The notes below the pieces were generated by a model. That model ran no database searches. It was not told where the DNA came from and was given only the letters and a program-made list of their open reading frames with translations. From Acanthosepion lycidas (Eukaryota; Mollusca; Cephalopoda; Sepiida; Sepiidae), in assembly GCA_963932145.1 (NCBI GenBank), contig OZ010613.1, positions 37,474,976 to 37,538,975 of the forward strand: 64,000 nucleotides of DNA, in the 5' to 3' direction. Of the stretch, positions 36,640-48,339 are shown one piece after another (position 1 is the stretch's first letter; each line of letters opens with the position of its first letter). The translations under genes were made by a program, and so were the position numbers.

Positions 36640-36910
36640 GGCTCACAGGTTCGAATCCTACCAGAGAGTGCATATTTTTCTTTAAAATATTTAGGTCAGT
36701 AGATGATAGGTAAGATGATTAGTAAGTAAACAGTCTACTTAAATAGGTATCTACTAATGACTAACAACCTGCCCCCCACCAATTAACTTTTGTAAAATTT
36801 TGACTGGTAGATGAAAATACTGAAACTGATCTAAATAGGGAGAAGTAGATTCATGCCTTTTCCAAAGGTATTAGTATGAAGTAATCCCCAAAATACATGG
36901 ACTGAAACTT
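36640..36910. mobile_element. SINE fragments (tRNA B box and antisense family A body)
   Basis: CACAGGTTCGAATCCTACCA at 36645-36665 is a near-perfect tRNA B box with no convincing A box at the right distance. At 36830-36890 the complement of the family A body appears (TTCATGCCTTTTCCAAAGGT). Confidence 0.45.
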
Positions 36911-37879
36911 AAAATGATTTGCTGAGTTTTGTTTATGGTTTTTGTTAATTATGGTAGCATTGTATTATGCTGGTTTCACTGATCCTTGCCAACCACTGGA
37001 CTGGTTATAATACAAAACAAAGTTTAACAATTTCATATTGACTATCTGATTCTGGAAGGTTCTCTGATTTGTTTTATTTTGTACGTAGAGTAATATGGAA
37101 GAGAGCCTGTTCCAAGTAAGTAGAGGAAATTAGTTCAAAATATGACAAATTTAATTTATTACTAGTAGATAGGTAAAAAAGCAAACAACACAAAAAACCA
37201 CACCCTCGCTATTTTAAGAAAATACTGTTAGCATTCTTTTTCCTTTACTCTGGCAAGCTTGCATATGTAACACATGCTGAAAAACCTTAACCTGACCAAG
37301 AGTGATACTTGCAGAATAGTCATTTAGATTTTAATATAGGGGTTGGGTCAAGAATATTTCAGTACCTTCTTGTATATGTAATCTTTTCTCTTAAGCATTT
37401 TGGACTGATTGTGGTGTATGTTCCTGTTCGAAGTTCTAATCAAACTTCTTCTTTTATTGTAATATTGTAAGAAAATCTCCTAGTAATAAAAAAATAAAAA
37501 ATAAAAAAATTCTGAAAATGGTAAATAAAAATTAATCCCTGATTAATACTTGAATTATATCCAAAATGTAGATAACTTGGATTACTTTAGTTTCTTTCAA
37601 ATATCCAAAGCTAATGTGATAAATCATCAGACTTTTGATTTCAAGTTTTACAGCTTTTAAACTTTCATTCATCTATTAACTCTTGTTACATTTTTATTTT
37701 TTTGTGGAGTTGCCACTGTGACCAGAAATCATTTTTTTAGTACTTCAGATTAAGCACTTTAGATAATGAATATCAAAATATAAAATGTTAAGTGGGTGGC
37801 AGTTTGCTGTGTAAATTCACAGTAAATTGAACCTCTTACAGAAACTGTAAAAAGAAAAACGACTGTTTTGCTGTTTGTA

Positions 37880-38990
37880 AATTGAAAAGACTAAACAGCA
37901 AAAAGACAGAATACATGGTTGTTAGCAAAAGGGAGAGCCCAACATTCAAATTACAAACCGGAGATAACAAATCAAACGAGTATAATTTAACTATCTTGGA
38001 ATTTTTTTACAGAAGACAGAAAATCTTATATTGAGAGATTGGGATAGCCAATGAAGCAATGAAGCCAAACCAAGTATTAGGAAAAACGAAAAATTTCATT
38101 AGAAACAATGAGTACTGTAGTGGTGACTTACTTCAGCAACCCAAAAGTGTCAGTCACATGTATGTTTTGCAATGGAGTGTGGAGATGGCAAATTGGTAAG
38201 CTTTGGATGGACATTGAATCAGGCAGCACTTTGTGCTGATGAAAGTGGTGGTGTCACTTGTAGCCATTTTTATTGGCTGGTTCTGGGTGCTCATTGGCTA
38301 AGTGCTGGCTGGGTCAGGTGCATAAAAGCATGGTGCACTCTTTCAACAGGAGTTCGCTTTTGATGGAGAGCGGTGTATTGGAAATCAAGATGCGGAGAGA
38401 AGTGTGGATTTGTTTTGCCTAGTGAACCAACTGGACTCGCTCTACCTTCCCCACCTTCTTTTTCGGTGTGTACCTCCAACCAAATTTGCACAAGTACTGA
38501 ACCGTTACATAATATCAATCCTCATATATGGCAGTGAATGCTGGGACAGTCTCCTTGCAGATGAAGAGACTTAATGCAACAGAAATGTGGTACTACAGAA
38601 TGATGCTGAAGATACCATGGACTGAACAGGAGTAGTAACCATTTTGGAGAAAATGGAAAGGAAACTTATACTTAACATCAGGAAGTGACAGTTGAGTTTT
38701 TCTAGGGCACATAATTAGGAAAGAGGGCTTGGAAAATATGATACTCACAAGACAGATTGAGGGAGAGAAGACACTGGCAACCTACTTAGTGAGCTTGAGT
38801 AAATGAATGACAGAACAAGCTTTAGGAGAAATAAAGATAAAATTTATTAAGAGCTGTAAAGAACAGGAAATTTTGGAGAGCCATGATCATCAATGTCTGA
38901 AGAAATATGACAAAGAAATAATTTTAATTCCTGCTTTGACAGGTTTGAATTTGCATTCCCTTTTAGTTTTAGGTAGATGCTGTTCAAACT
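37880..38990 (+). pseudogene. LINE family 1, C-terminal RT fragment split by a solo LTR
   Basis: The first part (37880-38115) encodes KTEYMVVSKRESPTFKLQTG and continues to a frame-broken NFIRNNE. The second part (38498-38990) encodes LNRYIISILIYGSECW, then a WTEQ-like segment, GHIIRKEGLENMI and the terminal WRAMII-like coding near 38880. The two halves are contiguous in the element once the LTR at 38116-38492 is removed. Frame breaks and stops make it non-functional. Confidence 0.75.
38116..38492. mobile_element. Solo LTR (377 bp) inserted in a LINE fragment
   Basis: It starts TGTAGTGGTGAC, ends AAATTTGCACA, and is flanked by a perfect 5-bp direct duplication AGTAC (38111-38115 and 38493-38497). 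Removing it restores the LINE sequence GAGTACTGAACCGTT, matching the corresponding position of the same LINE family near 8490 and 14945. Internally, in plus orientation, there is a CCAAT-type ATTGG at 38293 followed by a TATA-like CATAAAAG at 38321, as expected of an LTR promoter. GC content is higher than in the surroundings. BEL/Pao or Gypsy cannot be decided because no internal coding region remains. Confidence 0.8.
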
Positions 38991-39338
38991 AGAACTGTTT
39001 TTAAATTTTCCTAAATCACCCACTTATTTAGAAACCTGTTTCTACACTCAGTCAGGTGTCAACCTTATTCTCCCTATCCGTATCTTCCTAGGGTTGTACC
39101 GAATTTTTCTTTTTTTTTTTTTTTTTTTTTTCTTCATTAAGAAAATGTGGTTCAATCAGTTTTCCTCTTACATTACTGTTTCTTTTTGTTACTTACCTAG
39201 ACTTGACAAATTTAAGCACAGTACTAGATTGGCAGATAGGTCTCATGTTACACTAGTTTAAATTTCTATGCTAAATTACTTTTCTCACACTTCTCAATTG
39301 TAAAACTCTTTTGCTTCCTTGTTTTCAAGTCAACTTTG

Positions 39339-39650
39339 GGACTTATGATCATATCACATTGAAACACCACTTCTCGGATGATCACTGAAGTTAAGTAGTC
39401 GGGTTATAACGTAGATGAGTGACCATTTGGGAATATCAGGTGCTATAAACTTGGATATGTAGGTGGTGTAATGATAATGGTTCATTTTATTTACGAATGT
39501 GTATATATCCTTGGGGAAAAGTATAAATCCACCTCCTCCACCACCCCGGGCTACTAGTTAATTAGTATAACTTTTATCAGTAAATCATAATTATCTAATA
39601 GTTATTTCCTGGTTTTAAATAACTTGTAAAAGTTTGATTAGTTGTGTGTG

Positions 39651-39722
<72 letters not shown>
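39339..39722 (+). mobile_element. Composite SINE with a 5S rRNA-derived head
   Basis: The first ~113 bases (39340-39452) align along nearly the whole length of 5S rRNA: CATATCACATTGAAA, GATCACTGAAGTTAAG, GTCGGG, GAGTGACCATTTGGGAATA and CAGGTGCTATAAACTT. A tRNA-like or SINE-body section follows (GGTGGTGTAATGATAATGG, then CCTTGGGGAAAAGTATAAAT), then a TA/CA microsatellite tail. The whole insert is flanked by GTCAACTTTG (39329-39338) and GTCGACTTTG (39723-39732), a 9/10 target duplication, and interrupts the 3' end of a CR1-like LINE. This fits a 5S-type (SINE3-class) retroposon better than a 5S gene. Confidence 0.75.
39655..39721. repeat. (TA)n(CA)n tail of the 5S-headed SINE
   Basis: 31 bp TA then 36 bp CA, ending just before the target duplication. 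Confidence 0.95.
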
Positions 39723-39724
<2 letters not shown>

Positions 39725-40242
39725 CGACTTTGATCTTCAAAAGTTTAAATGCAATGTCAATTGTCTTCTTCTACCTGCTTAAATTCTTTCTATGATTGCC
39801 CTCTCTCCTTAATGTTTTTTCTCATTCTTTCACTCTCAGTAACTCCTTGTGTCTTAGTGGCTTTATTAGTTTGCTTGGGGTGAAACAATTAAAATTAGCC
39901 TTCAGCTTCACAGAAATATTTTAATCATCTCTAATACATTATGTATCCCTATTTGCTGCCATTAGTTAATTATATCTTTTCTGTACAATCAATATTATTG
40001 AATAGAGTGGATTATGACCTTTTGGGGGCCCCCTAGGCTAATGAAATTATAGGGGCCTCCTTTCAGATGGAGCCACTGAGCTCGCCCACAACTATCTTGA
40101 ATATTTTTTACTTGTGATATATTTTAGCAACATTTACATAGGTTGAAAAAAAACTTACTGCTAATTGTTTAAATAAACTAGAATAGCTATCTTTTATTTG
40201 TCGATGAAAATATTCTTTAATGCCACTATTTACTGCAAACCA

Positions 40243-40920
40243 AAGTAGCCTGGAGTAATGGTTAGTGTCTCGGATTGAGGAATTGGAGAGGCGAGTCCGA
40301 ATTCCTGTTGAATCCATTACATTCGCATATGTGCTTCTGTCCTGGGTATGATGATAAACTACATCTATGTCCTGGGTAAGACGATAAACCATGTCCAACA
40401 GCAAGGCCTCTTATCAGGAGGTTTTGTGGAGCGTGTAACCCCACCTAAATTGCTGTTGTTCCCAGGTCCACCATGACATTAAATTACATCCAGCAGCAAA
40501 GCCTCAGTTTTTGTGTTTTTGTGGAGCTTGGGACCACCTCTTAATTGCTGTTGTTTCCAGATCCATTATGACCTGGGGTGGTAGCACCTGTTAGGGTCCC
40601 AGCTATGAGAAAATAGTTAACACCCAAACTTGTGTAAAAATAGGTTTTAATACCAGAAATACTTTGTAATAAAAAAAAAAAAAAAAAAAAAATTTATTAC
40701 CAGCAATAATTTTTGATGGAAAAAATTATCGGCAATACTTAAAAAAAAAAAAAATACTAACAATACAAACAGCTATACCCTTTTTGGAAAAAATATGACC
40801 AGCTATAGATTTCCTCAAAAAAAACATTCTTAGACATAGATTTTTGAAGAAAAACATTAGTAGCAATAAAAATTTTGTCAGCTTTAAATAACCCATTGAG
40901 GTTGATATGCTGTAAAACAA
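40243..40920 (+). mobile_element. SINE family C, tRNA head plus long body
   Basis: Head CTGGAGTAATGGTTAGTGTC with B-box-like GAGTCCGAATTCCTG. The body is GTCCTGGGTAAGACGATAAA, CAACAGCAAGGCCTCTTATC, GGAGGTTTTGTGGAGCG and TGGTAGCACCTGTTAGGGTC. The tail is TTTTAATACCAGAAATACTT, an A-run, a degenerate ACCAGCAATA repeat, and the end GTTGATATGCTGTAAAAC. It contains an internal duplication of the CCACCT(CT)AATTGCTGTTGTT block. Confidence 0.7.
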
Positions 40921-40922
40921 AC

Positions 40923-41130
40923 CGAACCACTTGTGTGCTTATACCCTAGGGAAAGGTATGAATCCTCATCTTTTACCCCCAGCTATGAGTAAATAGCAGG
41001 ACAGACTGGGTTTTATAACCTTGGATGGCAACTGGTCTACCAGAGAAAGAAATGGCAACCTACTGTGGGGGTGATGGTGAAAAATCTGCTTCATCAGTCA
41101 TGTATCATGCATGGCACATAAGTACTACAT
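40923..41130 (+). mobile_element. SINE family A, 5'-truncated
   Basis: Starts in the body (CTTATACCCTAGGGAAAGGT), runs through GGATGGCAACTGGTCTACCA and AAATGGCAACCTACTGTGGG and ends near GCATGGCACATAAGT. It lacks the tRNA head. Confidence 0.7.
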
Positions 41131-41384
41131 ATTTCAGCACAACTGTAGTAAAAAGAAAACTGATCTTTTGTAGTAATAAAACAATCAAAATGAGTTTGTC
41201 ATATTGATATCTTTTCAGTTTATGAAACTTAAGTTATAACACATAGAAAATTAAAATCACTGCTTTAGAAAAATTTCTAAAGTTTAAACATTCTGAACTA
41301 AAATAAAACATGTTATGTTCTTGAAATGCAATGATGCAAACTAAAACCTTCTCTTCCTTGCTTTGCTTCCTGTAATGTATATTT

Positions 41385-41660
41385 TATCATTTCACCTCAT
41401 CCAAGGCAATAAATCCATTAAGATGCAAAGGGTTAGTGTTAAGATACGAGAGAAAAAATTAAGGAGAGAGCAATAAAAGGCCAAGAATTAAAACATTGCA
41501 TTTAAATTTTTGAAGATCAAATTTGACTGGGAAGCAAGATGCCTGAAGAGTTTGACTAGTGAGAAGTTTGATAGAAGAAACTGTTAGCATAGAACTTGCC
41601 ATCAATTTAGTACTTCACTTAAATTCATAAAGCCTAGCTACTAGAGGAAAGTTCATCAGA
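41385..41660 (-). pseudogene. CR1-like LINE 3' end, antisense
   Basis: ATCATTTCACCTCATCCAAG is the complement of the family terminus, followed by UTR and a C-terminal coding remnant up to the FDELSSSX-like segment. Confidence 0.55.
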
Positions 41661-42179
41661 TCAATTTCAGTTTATGCAACTATTTAGAAGTTATAACAAC
41701 TAGAAAATTAAAATCATTGCTTTATAAAAGTTTAAGGGGACTGTAGGCTGCAGCCTATACTAACCTAAAGGATAATCCAGCCCTAAATGACATGATGTTA
41801 ATCTCAGTAAATATTGTGTAATACTGTGAAATTAAATCTGGATGTTAAGTAATATTAATCCTGTAATACAGATTGTAAAAACAGTCATGAAAAATCAGTT
41901 ACGTGAAACAAATTTTTATCTGTAAAAAGGCTTAAAATAGAAATAAATCTTTTAAGTAGGAGCAGACAAACTGTAGCCAAATGTGGCCTGCTTGATGATT
42001 TTATGCAGCCTGCAGCTGTGTAACAAATGTTCTTTTTAAATGTCCATTAAAAAAAAAAAAATTAGGTATTTTTGGGTTACATGTTGTAAAAATAACCTAT
42101 TAAAAACAAAACAAATGGAAGCCATATATATTCAAGTGAACTCTAATTCTCAGAAAACTGAATTCCAACGAAATTGATA

Positions 42180-42529
42180 TTTGATGTCTCTTCAGGACAT
42201 TGGCAATCATGGCTCTCCACAACTTACTGTCCTTTACAGCTTTCCTAAACCTTGTTCTTCACTCCATTTACTTAAGCTCACTAGGTAAGTTATGCAGTGT
42301 CTCACACTCTTGGCTTTGTATGGGACTTATAACTCTGAGTAAATAATTATAAACCCCTTTAAGATGTGGTAACAAATATTATTTACCTGGTTGTGTGGTG
42401 TTGGAGATACAAGATATAGTAATACTATGTAAAATTTTGTGTTTGGTATCAAATGTAGACTGAATATGAATCAGAAGCCAACAGAATAAGATAAAGAATA
42501 AGTAAAGGGTATAGTCTTTCTTGTGTGTG

Positions 42530-42572
<43 letters not shown>

Positions 42573-43110
42573 ATATCATTAGTGTCCAGATAATTCAGTT
42601 AGAAAATAGAAGTGTCTAAGGTTTTCTTACCTCAAACTTTTGAGTGCTAACAGATAAATGCTATGATTATGACCTGGGGAAAAGGAGCTGAAATTTTTGA
42701 TGACCTGTTCAATAACGAGAATGTCATGTATTTGTGGCCGTAGAGGATAAAAATGATGTCTATTCTTATTGATTTAGAACGAGTGAACTAATTATTTTGT
42801 TATAATTATTTTTGACACTATAATTAATTTTACTTTTTTTTTCTTTTTTTAATGTTTACATCTTCAATCTGTCCTGGGAGTATCAAAATTGACATCAAGT
42901 CCTCATTCCTCCTTTCGTGCTCTAGAAATTTCATCTCTCTTTCTGATGCTAAATAGAAGTGTCCTTTTTGTTTCTATTTTAGCTAAAACCATTGTTTCTC
43001 ACATGTTCAGTTTATGGTATTCTCAGCACTCTTCTGTAGAACCATATTTCTGTATAAAGACTCTTCATCTGTCAGATTGTCCAGCATTCCCTGCCATATA
43101 GGATTGATCA
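42180..43110 (-). pseudogene. LINE family 1 fragments, antisense
   Basis: Terminal block at 42190-42300 and more 5' block at 42860-43105 (CAATCTGTCCTGGGAGTATC, GTTTCTCACATGTTCAG, CCAGCATTCCCTGCCATATA). They are separated by unrelated DNA that includes the TA microsatellite at 42532. Confidence 0.5.
42532..42566. repeat. (TA)n microsatellite
   Basis: 35 bp alternating TA. Shorter TA or GT tracts occur at 3848-3866, 15355-15374, 19573-19596, 26137-26167, 27417-27434, 51525-51548 and 60493-60520. Confidence 0.95.
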
Positions 43111-44219
43111 TGTTAAATACAACCACAGGCACTTGGATTGTTATATCTCACACTACAGGATGTTAGTACCCAATCAGTGTAAACTAACGTAGGGATCTAG
43201 GTGCCTGTGTGTACTCTAACTGGAAATAAACATGTCATTTTTGCACTTTGCTATAAACATCATGAGACTTATTAAGAATTTCTCATTGTACAATTTTTTC
43301 TCAGCTGTACAAATCTCATTTAATAGTAATGAATTAAATATTAAACTTATATATGTGTAGTCTGTTTACAAGATACCTCTAACAAGCAAATGTACAAATA
43401 TCACAGCTATGTATGATTATCATTGTGAAACTCACTTTATTGTGATACACAATGCCAACGATGATGCATACTGACAGGAAAAATTGTTGCCAACACCTGT
43501 TCTCAAGTATATCAAAATTCCAAATTTTGATATTATGAAAATATTTTTCATTGACAGAATCACAACTTTGTAATGAACAAAATGAGATGGTTGAAAATTT
43601 CTTTTTTTAATCTGTGTTATTAACACAAAAGTACTTCATTGTGCACTCACACTATACTCCAAAAGTTTGGGGAAACCCTTTGGATTTAATAATTAAAGTT
43701 TCATACTTTCTTTGATTTAATAATCTCTAAGGTTGAATGCTGAAACTATTTAACCTATTAGTGTATGACATTCAATTCTTTATGGGGGTTGTGGGTACCT
43801 AAAACTTAGTCTGCTAGCCTTTAGATTGCTGTTAGCTGGCAAGGTAGATTAGGCAAAAATAGCGAGTTTTTAGGAAACTTTCAGCAGTCATGGGTTAATT
43901 TTATTAGTGAAGATTTATAATTATTGTAATTATTATAATTTGTGTATGTTATGTAAAGCTGGGTACAAACTATACTTTACAGTATACAAAGCAGGAAAAC
44001 ATACATTTTCTATTGGTTGTCATCTTTGGCAAACGTTTTATCAGTATAAAATAGGTGATTCAGATAGTCATTCAGTAACTTGTATCTGTAGCCTACTGTT
44101 GTTCAGTAGGCAGCTGAGTGGTACTAATGCAAGGCAGAACAGTAGTGGTGACAATGAATCTCCTTAGAAGATCTGCTTTTGAAGTTGATTGGACTCTGTT
44201 AATGACCAATTTGTATTGC

Positions 44220-45013
44220 TTAGGTTTAGTGCAGTCTTCCAGTTTTTCATGCTCTCTGTTATGAATTTGACTATTTGGAGTATACTCTGTATATTTTTCG
44301 CCTCTTTTCTATCCGTGAGTGTGGTACACTTGAATACTGTCCTGTAGTCTATCCATGGTACTGATAAGTTTATTTACCTTGTTTTCACCTCTTTCGACAT
44401 TGTTTTATTGATAATTAGTCGGTCCTTGCACCCATAACTTTCTCTTTTACATTCCTTCTGTTTTGCTGGGAGTAAATTGTTTTTCTCAAAGAAGTCATGT
44501 CATCTTGGTTATGATAGAAGTGAGAATCTTATGCATTGTTGCTAGGCAGGTGATGAGGCTATAGTTGTGTTCTGCATCATTTCTGTTTTTTGGGAGTAGG
44601 TATGTTACTCTTCATCTGAGCCATTTGAGGCATTTTTCTAGATTTATGATTTGTGTGAGGCCTTGGTAGGTGCTAGATAGGGTGTTTTTTTTTTTTTTTT
44701 TTTTTTTTTTTTTCTCTCTCTTTGTAATCCAAAAGTTGACTATTTGGTCTATTCTTGGTCCTTTCTAGTTTTTGGTTTCATTGATGACAGTGGTTGGTTC
44801 AGTAATATTGATATCTATCCATTTTTGGTACTCTATATGTTGTTCTTGTTGTTGCTTGATCCATGTAACTCTTTCATTGTGCATTTTGCAGTTTTCCCAT
44901 GTCTTAACCAGAACTGAATTTTTAGGCGGGTTATTTATTACTATTCTATTTTTTCCTAGTTCTTTATATAGTTTCTTGGCATCTTCTTTGAAGATCTTGT
45001 TTTGCCAGAAGAA

Positions 45014-45050
<37 letters not shown>

Positions 45051-45700
45051 CATATCACATGATTCTCTGTGCCTTCACTTGAATTTGTTGTTTCAGCTTT
45101 TCTTTAACTTTTGGTAGGTCAGTCTTATTCTTTGTTAAAGCTTTGTTTCAGTTGTCTCCTTTTTCTTTCTTTCATTTTTGAGCCCTTGTCCACTTCATTC
45201 AGAAGTGACAATTGTCCTCATAATTTATTTCAGGTTCTATATTTTTTTTCCAGATTGGAACTTTTCTTTTTAGTTTGTTTTGACATTTTACCTATTGTTT
45301 CTGTGATCTTTGCTGAGTCCGTGCATATAAGATGATTAATTTCTGTCAGGTTTTTTTTAATTGCTTGGTTAGTGAGAATGATGGTTTCCTTTGCTTGGTG
45401 GTTCTTCTTTACTTTTGGAATTGTCAGCCTTTCCTTGAAAGACATTTCCTTTACATTCTCTCATTTATATCTGTATTTTATTATTTCTGTTTCTCTGTCA
45501 TCTTTGTCATTATCTTCTATTTACTTGTGTACCTTCAAGGGTTTATTACAGCTGGTTTTTATTTGTTCCTCTGCATGTGTCTCCTTTGGGTTGTTGCCAT
45601 TTAGATCCTCGATGTTAATGTTTAATCTATTTTTGATGTTTTCTTGAATGCTTTCAAGTTCTATAGCCAATATTTTTTTCTCTAATGTCATACCTGACAT
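44220..45700 (-). pseudogene. R4/Dong-like LINE, decayed, antisense to spectrin
   Basis: Minus-strand reading from 45700 down gives an N-terminal part (LTIPKVKKNHQAKETIILTN, INHLICTDSAKITETIGKM). It continues with KKLYKELGKNRIVINNPPKN, then WENCKMHNERVTWIKQQQEQ with a HIEYQKWIDINITE-like continuation, KGPRIDQIVNFWI, and after a poly(T) run ITCLATMHKILTSIITKMT and TPSKTEGM. This order matches R4/Dong-type reverse transcriptases (NYRPITCLPTMYKLLTSIIT, LPxEQKGC). Two long T runs (44685-44713, 45016-45050) lie inside and disrupt coding. The catalytic YxDD region is missing, so the element is truncated. Clade name is inference. Confidence 0.6.
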
Positions 45701-45709
45701 TGGCTAGTT

Positions 45710-47240
45710 TGTTGGCATCAGTATTTAGTCTGAGGGATGTTTTTCTCACCCAATATTATAGGTGGCTTTGGTCATCATTGTGGCTGTCAGATTTATCGTG
45801 GCAGTGTAAAATGTTATCATTACTTAAATATACTCTTCCCTAGACCATTTTATTCTTTTTGTGGGATTTTCTTTTAATGAATGAGGGCCTCTTTGAGGAC
45901 TGTCCTTGGTGTGGTTTTTCTCTAGTTCTCATTTGGGTAGAGTTTGTTTCAGTTGCAGAATTTGATCTCAATCTGGTTCCTCACTGAGGATTGCGGTCCT
46001 TGTTGACCTATATGATGACCAATGTAGTTTAGCAATATTTTTTGCTGTGTCAACATTATAGCTCATATTTATCGATTCGTGGGCACCAGAGCACATCCAT
46101 GCCATGGGGCGGGGGCATGTTCAGGGGGCCAGGCCTCCTATTTTTTAAAAAAGAATTTACTGTTTTTATTAACAATAATAGTAAAATAATAATAATAATG
46201 ATAATAAACCCTTCAGGAAAAGTCCCTCTGGTATGAATTGAGCTAGTAAATTAGTTTTCAAAAAGGCATGCAACCTTCAATTTTTTTAAGATTCTTTGAT
46301 ATTCAAATGGTGGCACTGAAAATTTTGGTCTATATTGTCTATGCTTGGTAAAAAAAAAAAATCACTTTTTTGTAAACTCATGAAATGTACATAAATCTTT
46401 GATCATTGTTTTCTAGTTAAAATTTATTGTAGATGCATCATGAAAAATTTTCTAACAAAGAAAACCTATTGAAGGTTCTTTTCAACTGAAAATATACAAC
46501 TTTTTTGTGATGTGACAACTGTATTGATTGCCAAGTCAATACAATTGTCACCATAAAAACACTAATTCTTAATTGATCACAAAAAGGTTTGATTCTGATC
46601 AGTAGTTAGATGGATAACTATTTAGGATTACCAGGTATTGTAAGCAAGTAAGTGTTGATCTAGATTAAGCAAAGCTTATTAAAGAATTACAATGTTGTAA
46701 TCTCCATAAAAATCTTTTTTTTTTCTTTTTTTTTTATTATATTGGCTAAAAAGATCCCTCTTTTGTTATAGATTGTACACCTGGAGGCTCTTGAATAGAT
46801 CAAAAATGAAAAAAAGATTGAACAGATATTGAAATAAATCCAATGCATATGTAAAGTCCTTGAAATTGTTATTTGTAAACTGAATGAAAGTTAGGTTTAA
46901 ATATTATTTTACAAAACTGACCAAATGTAGATGAAAATGAAATGTAATTGGTTAAAAGATAATGAAATGATAGGAAACATGCTGTTCTTTTCATGGCTTT
47001 TGATCAGTAATGTTAGTGATTTTCTTATAAGGAAACCTTCTACATACATTGACCTATCAGCCAGTGTCACTCTCAGCTGAAATTTAAATCTTTCTTAAAA
47101 CAGGTTTTCAGGAAGATAGGTTTCTCAATTCCAGTAACTTGATCTTTCCAGTATTAAAGAGAGGCTTCCTTAACCTTTGGTTTAAAGTAGTATGAAATGA
47201 AGTGTGCCACTAGATAATCTAGGTTTCACCTATTTATTTG
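45710..47240. other. No recognised gene
   Basis: Possible older 5' continuation of the R4-like LINE to about 46040, then AT-rich intron sequence with nothing identifiable. Confidence 0.4.
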
Positions 47241-47248
47241 TTGAAATA

Positions 47249-47316
47249 TTAGGTTGGTGCAAAAATAATGTCGTTTTCTCACATAGTAACATATGTGAGA
47301 AAACGACATAACCTAA
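47249..47316. mobile_element. Mariner-type MITE, 68 bp, right arm internally deleted
   Basis: The left arm and central loop are intact and perfectly palindromic (GTCGTTTTCTCACATA and its complement). The right terminal repeat has lost about a dozen bases (the ATTATTTTTGCACCA part), leaving ACATAACCTAA before the TA. Confidence 0.85.
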
Positions 47317-47319
47317 TAG

Positions 47320-47545
47320 TTAAATGCAACTGCCACTTCTACTCAAACAATTTCTTGCTCTTCCTGTCTGTGAAACTCTCCATTTACTTGCTCCCCTGAT
47401 AACTACAATCTAGTCATTTTTTCTCTTTTTCTCAACTCTCCCTATACTCAATCTTTTTTCTCACTTTCACTCCCTGTAACCCCCTGCATACTAATGGCAT
47501 TCCTGCCTTACTTGGGATGAAATGGAGAAAAAAAAAAAAAAAAAA
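47320..47545 (+). pseudogene. CR1-like LINE 3' end, sense
   Basis: Begins right after the MITE at 47249 and includes the CCTGATAACTACAATC block. It ends CTTACTTGGGATGAAATGGA followed by an A-run of about 20. Confidence 0.6.
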
Positions 47546-48339
47546 ATGTTATTGTCTTTTTGAATTAAATGTGGTATCCATTTTATTTGTTGCTGCTGTT
47601 GAAAGTTCCTTGTGATGTGGTTTCTGTTATTTATTAGTTCTTAGTTTGGGATTATATAGTGCCAGTCCATGAGGTTAGAAGAAAGATGGTCCTCTCTAAG
47701 ACCTACAAGTTTAATTTGCTTGCAGCTACTTTATAACCATTTATCTGAGAAAGTGGTTATATGCAGCTGACAGTTCCGATATTTCTGAATGAGTTTGACA
47801 ACACACATGATATCCAAATAAAAATCTTTATCTGACAATGCTATTTCACAACATCAGTTTTTTTCAGTTAACGTTTTTGTTTTAGCAATTTGCTGTGTTG
47901 GGTAAAACTACCCTTAGCACAGCCATCCTTAGCTCTTATACTAAATTCGTTATAACTGATCCATAGACAGGTATTTGAATAGTTTAGTATTCAATAAATT
48001 TAAGTTTTCTGAATTTTTATATTTTTACCGTCAGTAAGGTTTCTGACTTCATCTTTGCAAAATTTTACTTTTGAAAATGCTTTAAAAATATTAATAATGC
48101 AGTGTGCTAAATGTTAACCTTTAGTCTGGTTGATATCAATGTTACTGGGAAAATGTTACCTAGCTAAATATGGTATTTTTAGAAAGGTTATGGCTCACCC
48201 TGACAATGGAGGTGCTTATTAAAAAAAGTATCTTTTCACATTTTTTTGATGTCTGCTAAAAATGTGATCCTTGGTATATAAGAGAAAATTATAGAATTTG
48301 AAATTTTTTTTAATTCAAACACTATCACAAAAATACCAG

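Larger units (their letters stand above)
39130..39898 (+). pseudogene. CR1-like LINE 3' end, split by the 5S-headed SINE
   Basis: The 5' part (39190-39338) and the 3' part (39723-39898, starting with the FDLQKFKCNVNCLLL-like motif and ending CTTGGGGTGAAACAATTAAA) become contiguous when 39339-39722 is removed. Confidence 0.7.

Noticed and set aside
36640-36670. Possible tRNA gene (perfect TTCGAATCC B box)
   Set aside because: No A box or acceptor-stem pairing at the right distance; SINE fragments surround it.
39340-39452. Functional 5S rRNA gene
   Set aside because: Several internal control region positions and conserved loops are changed, and the unit has a target duplication and SINE body, so it is a retroposon head.
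45332-45647. Hydrophobic plus-strand frames of about 90 codons resembling membrane proteins
   Set aside because: They are the antisense of the lysine/isoleucine-rich N-terminal part of the R4-like LINE.
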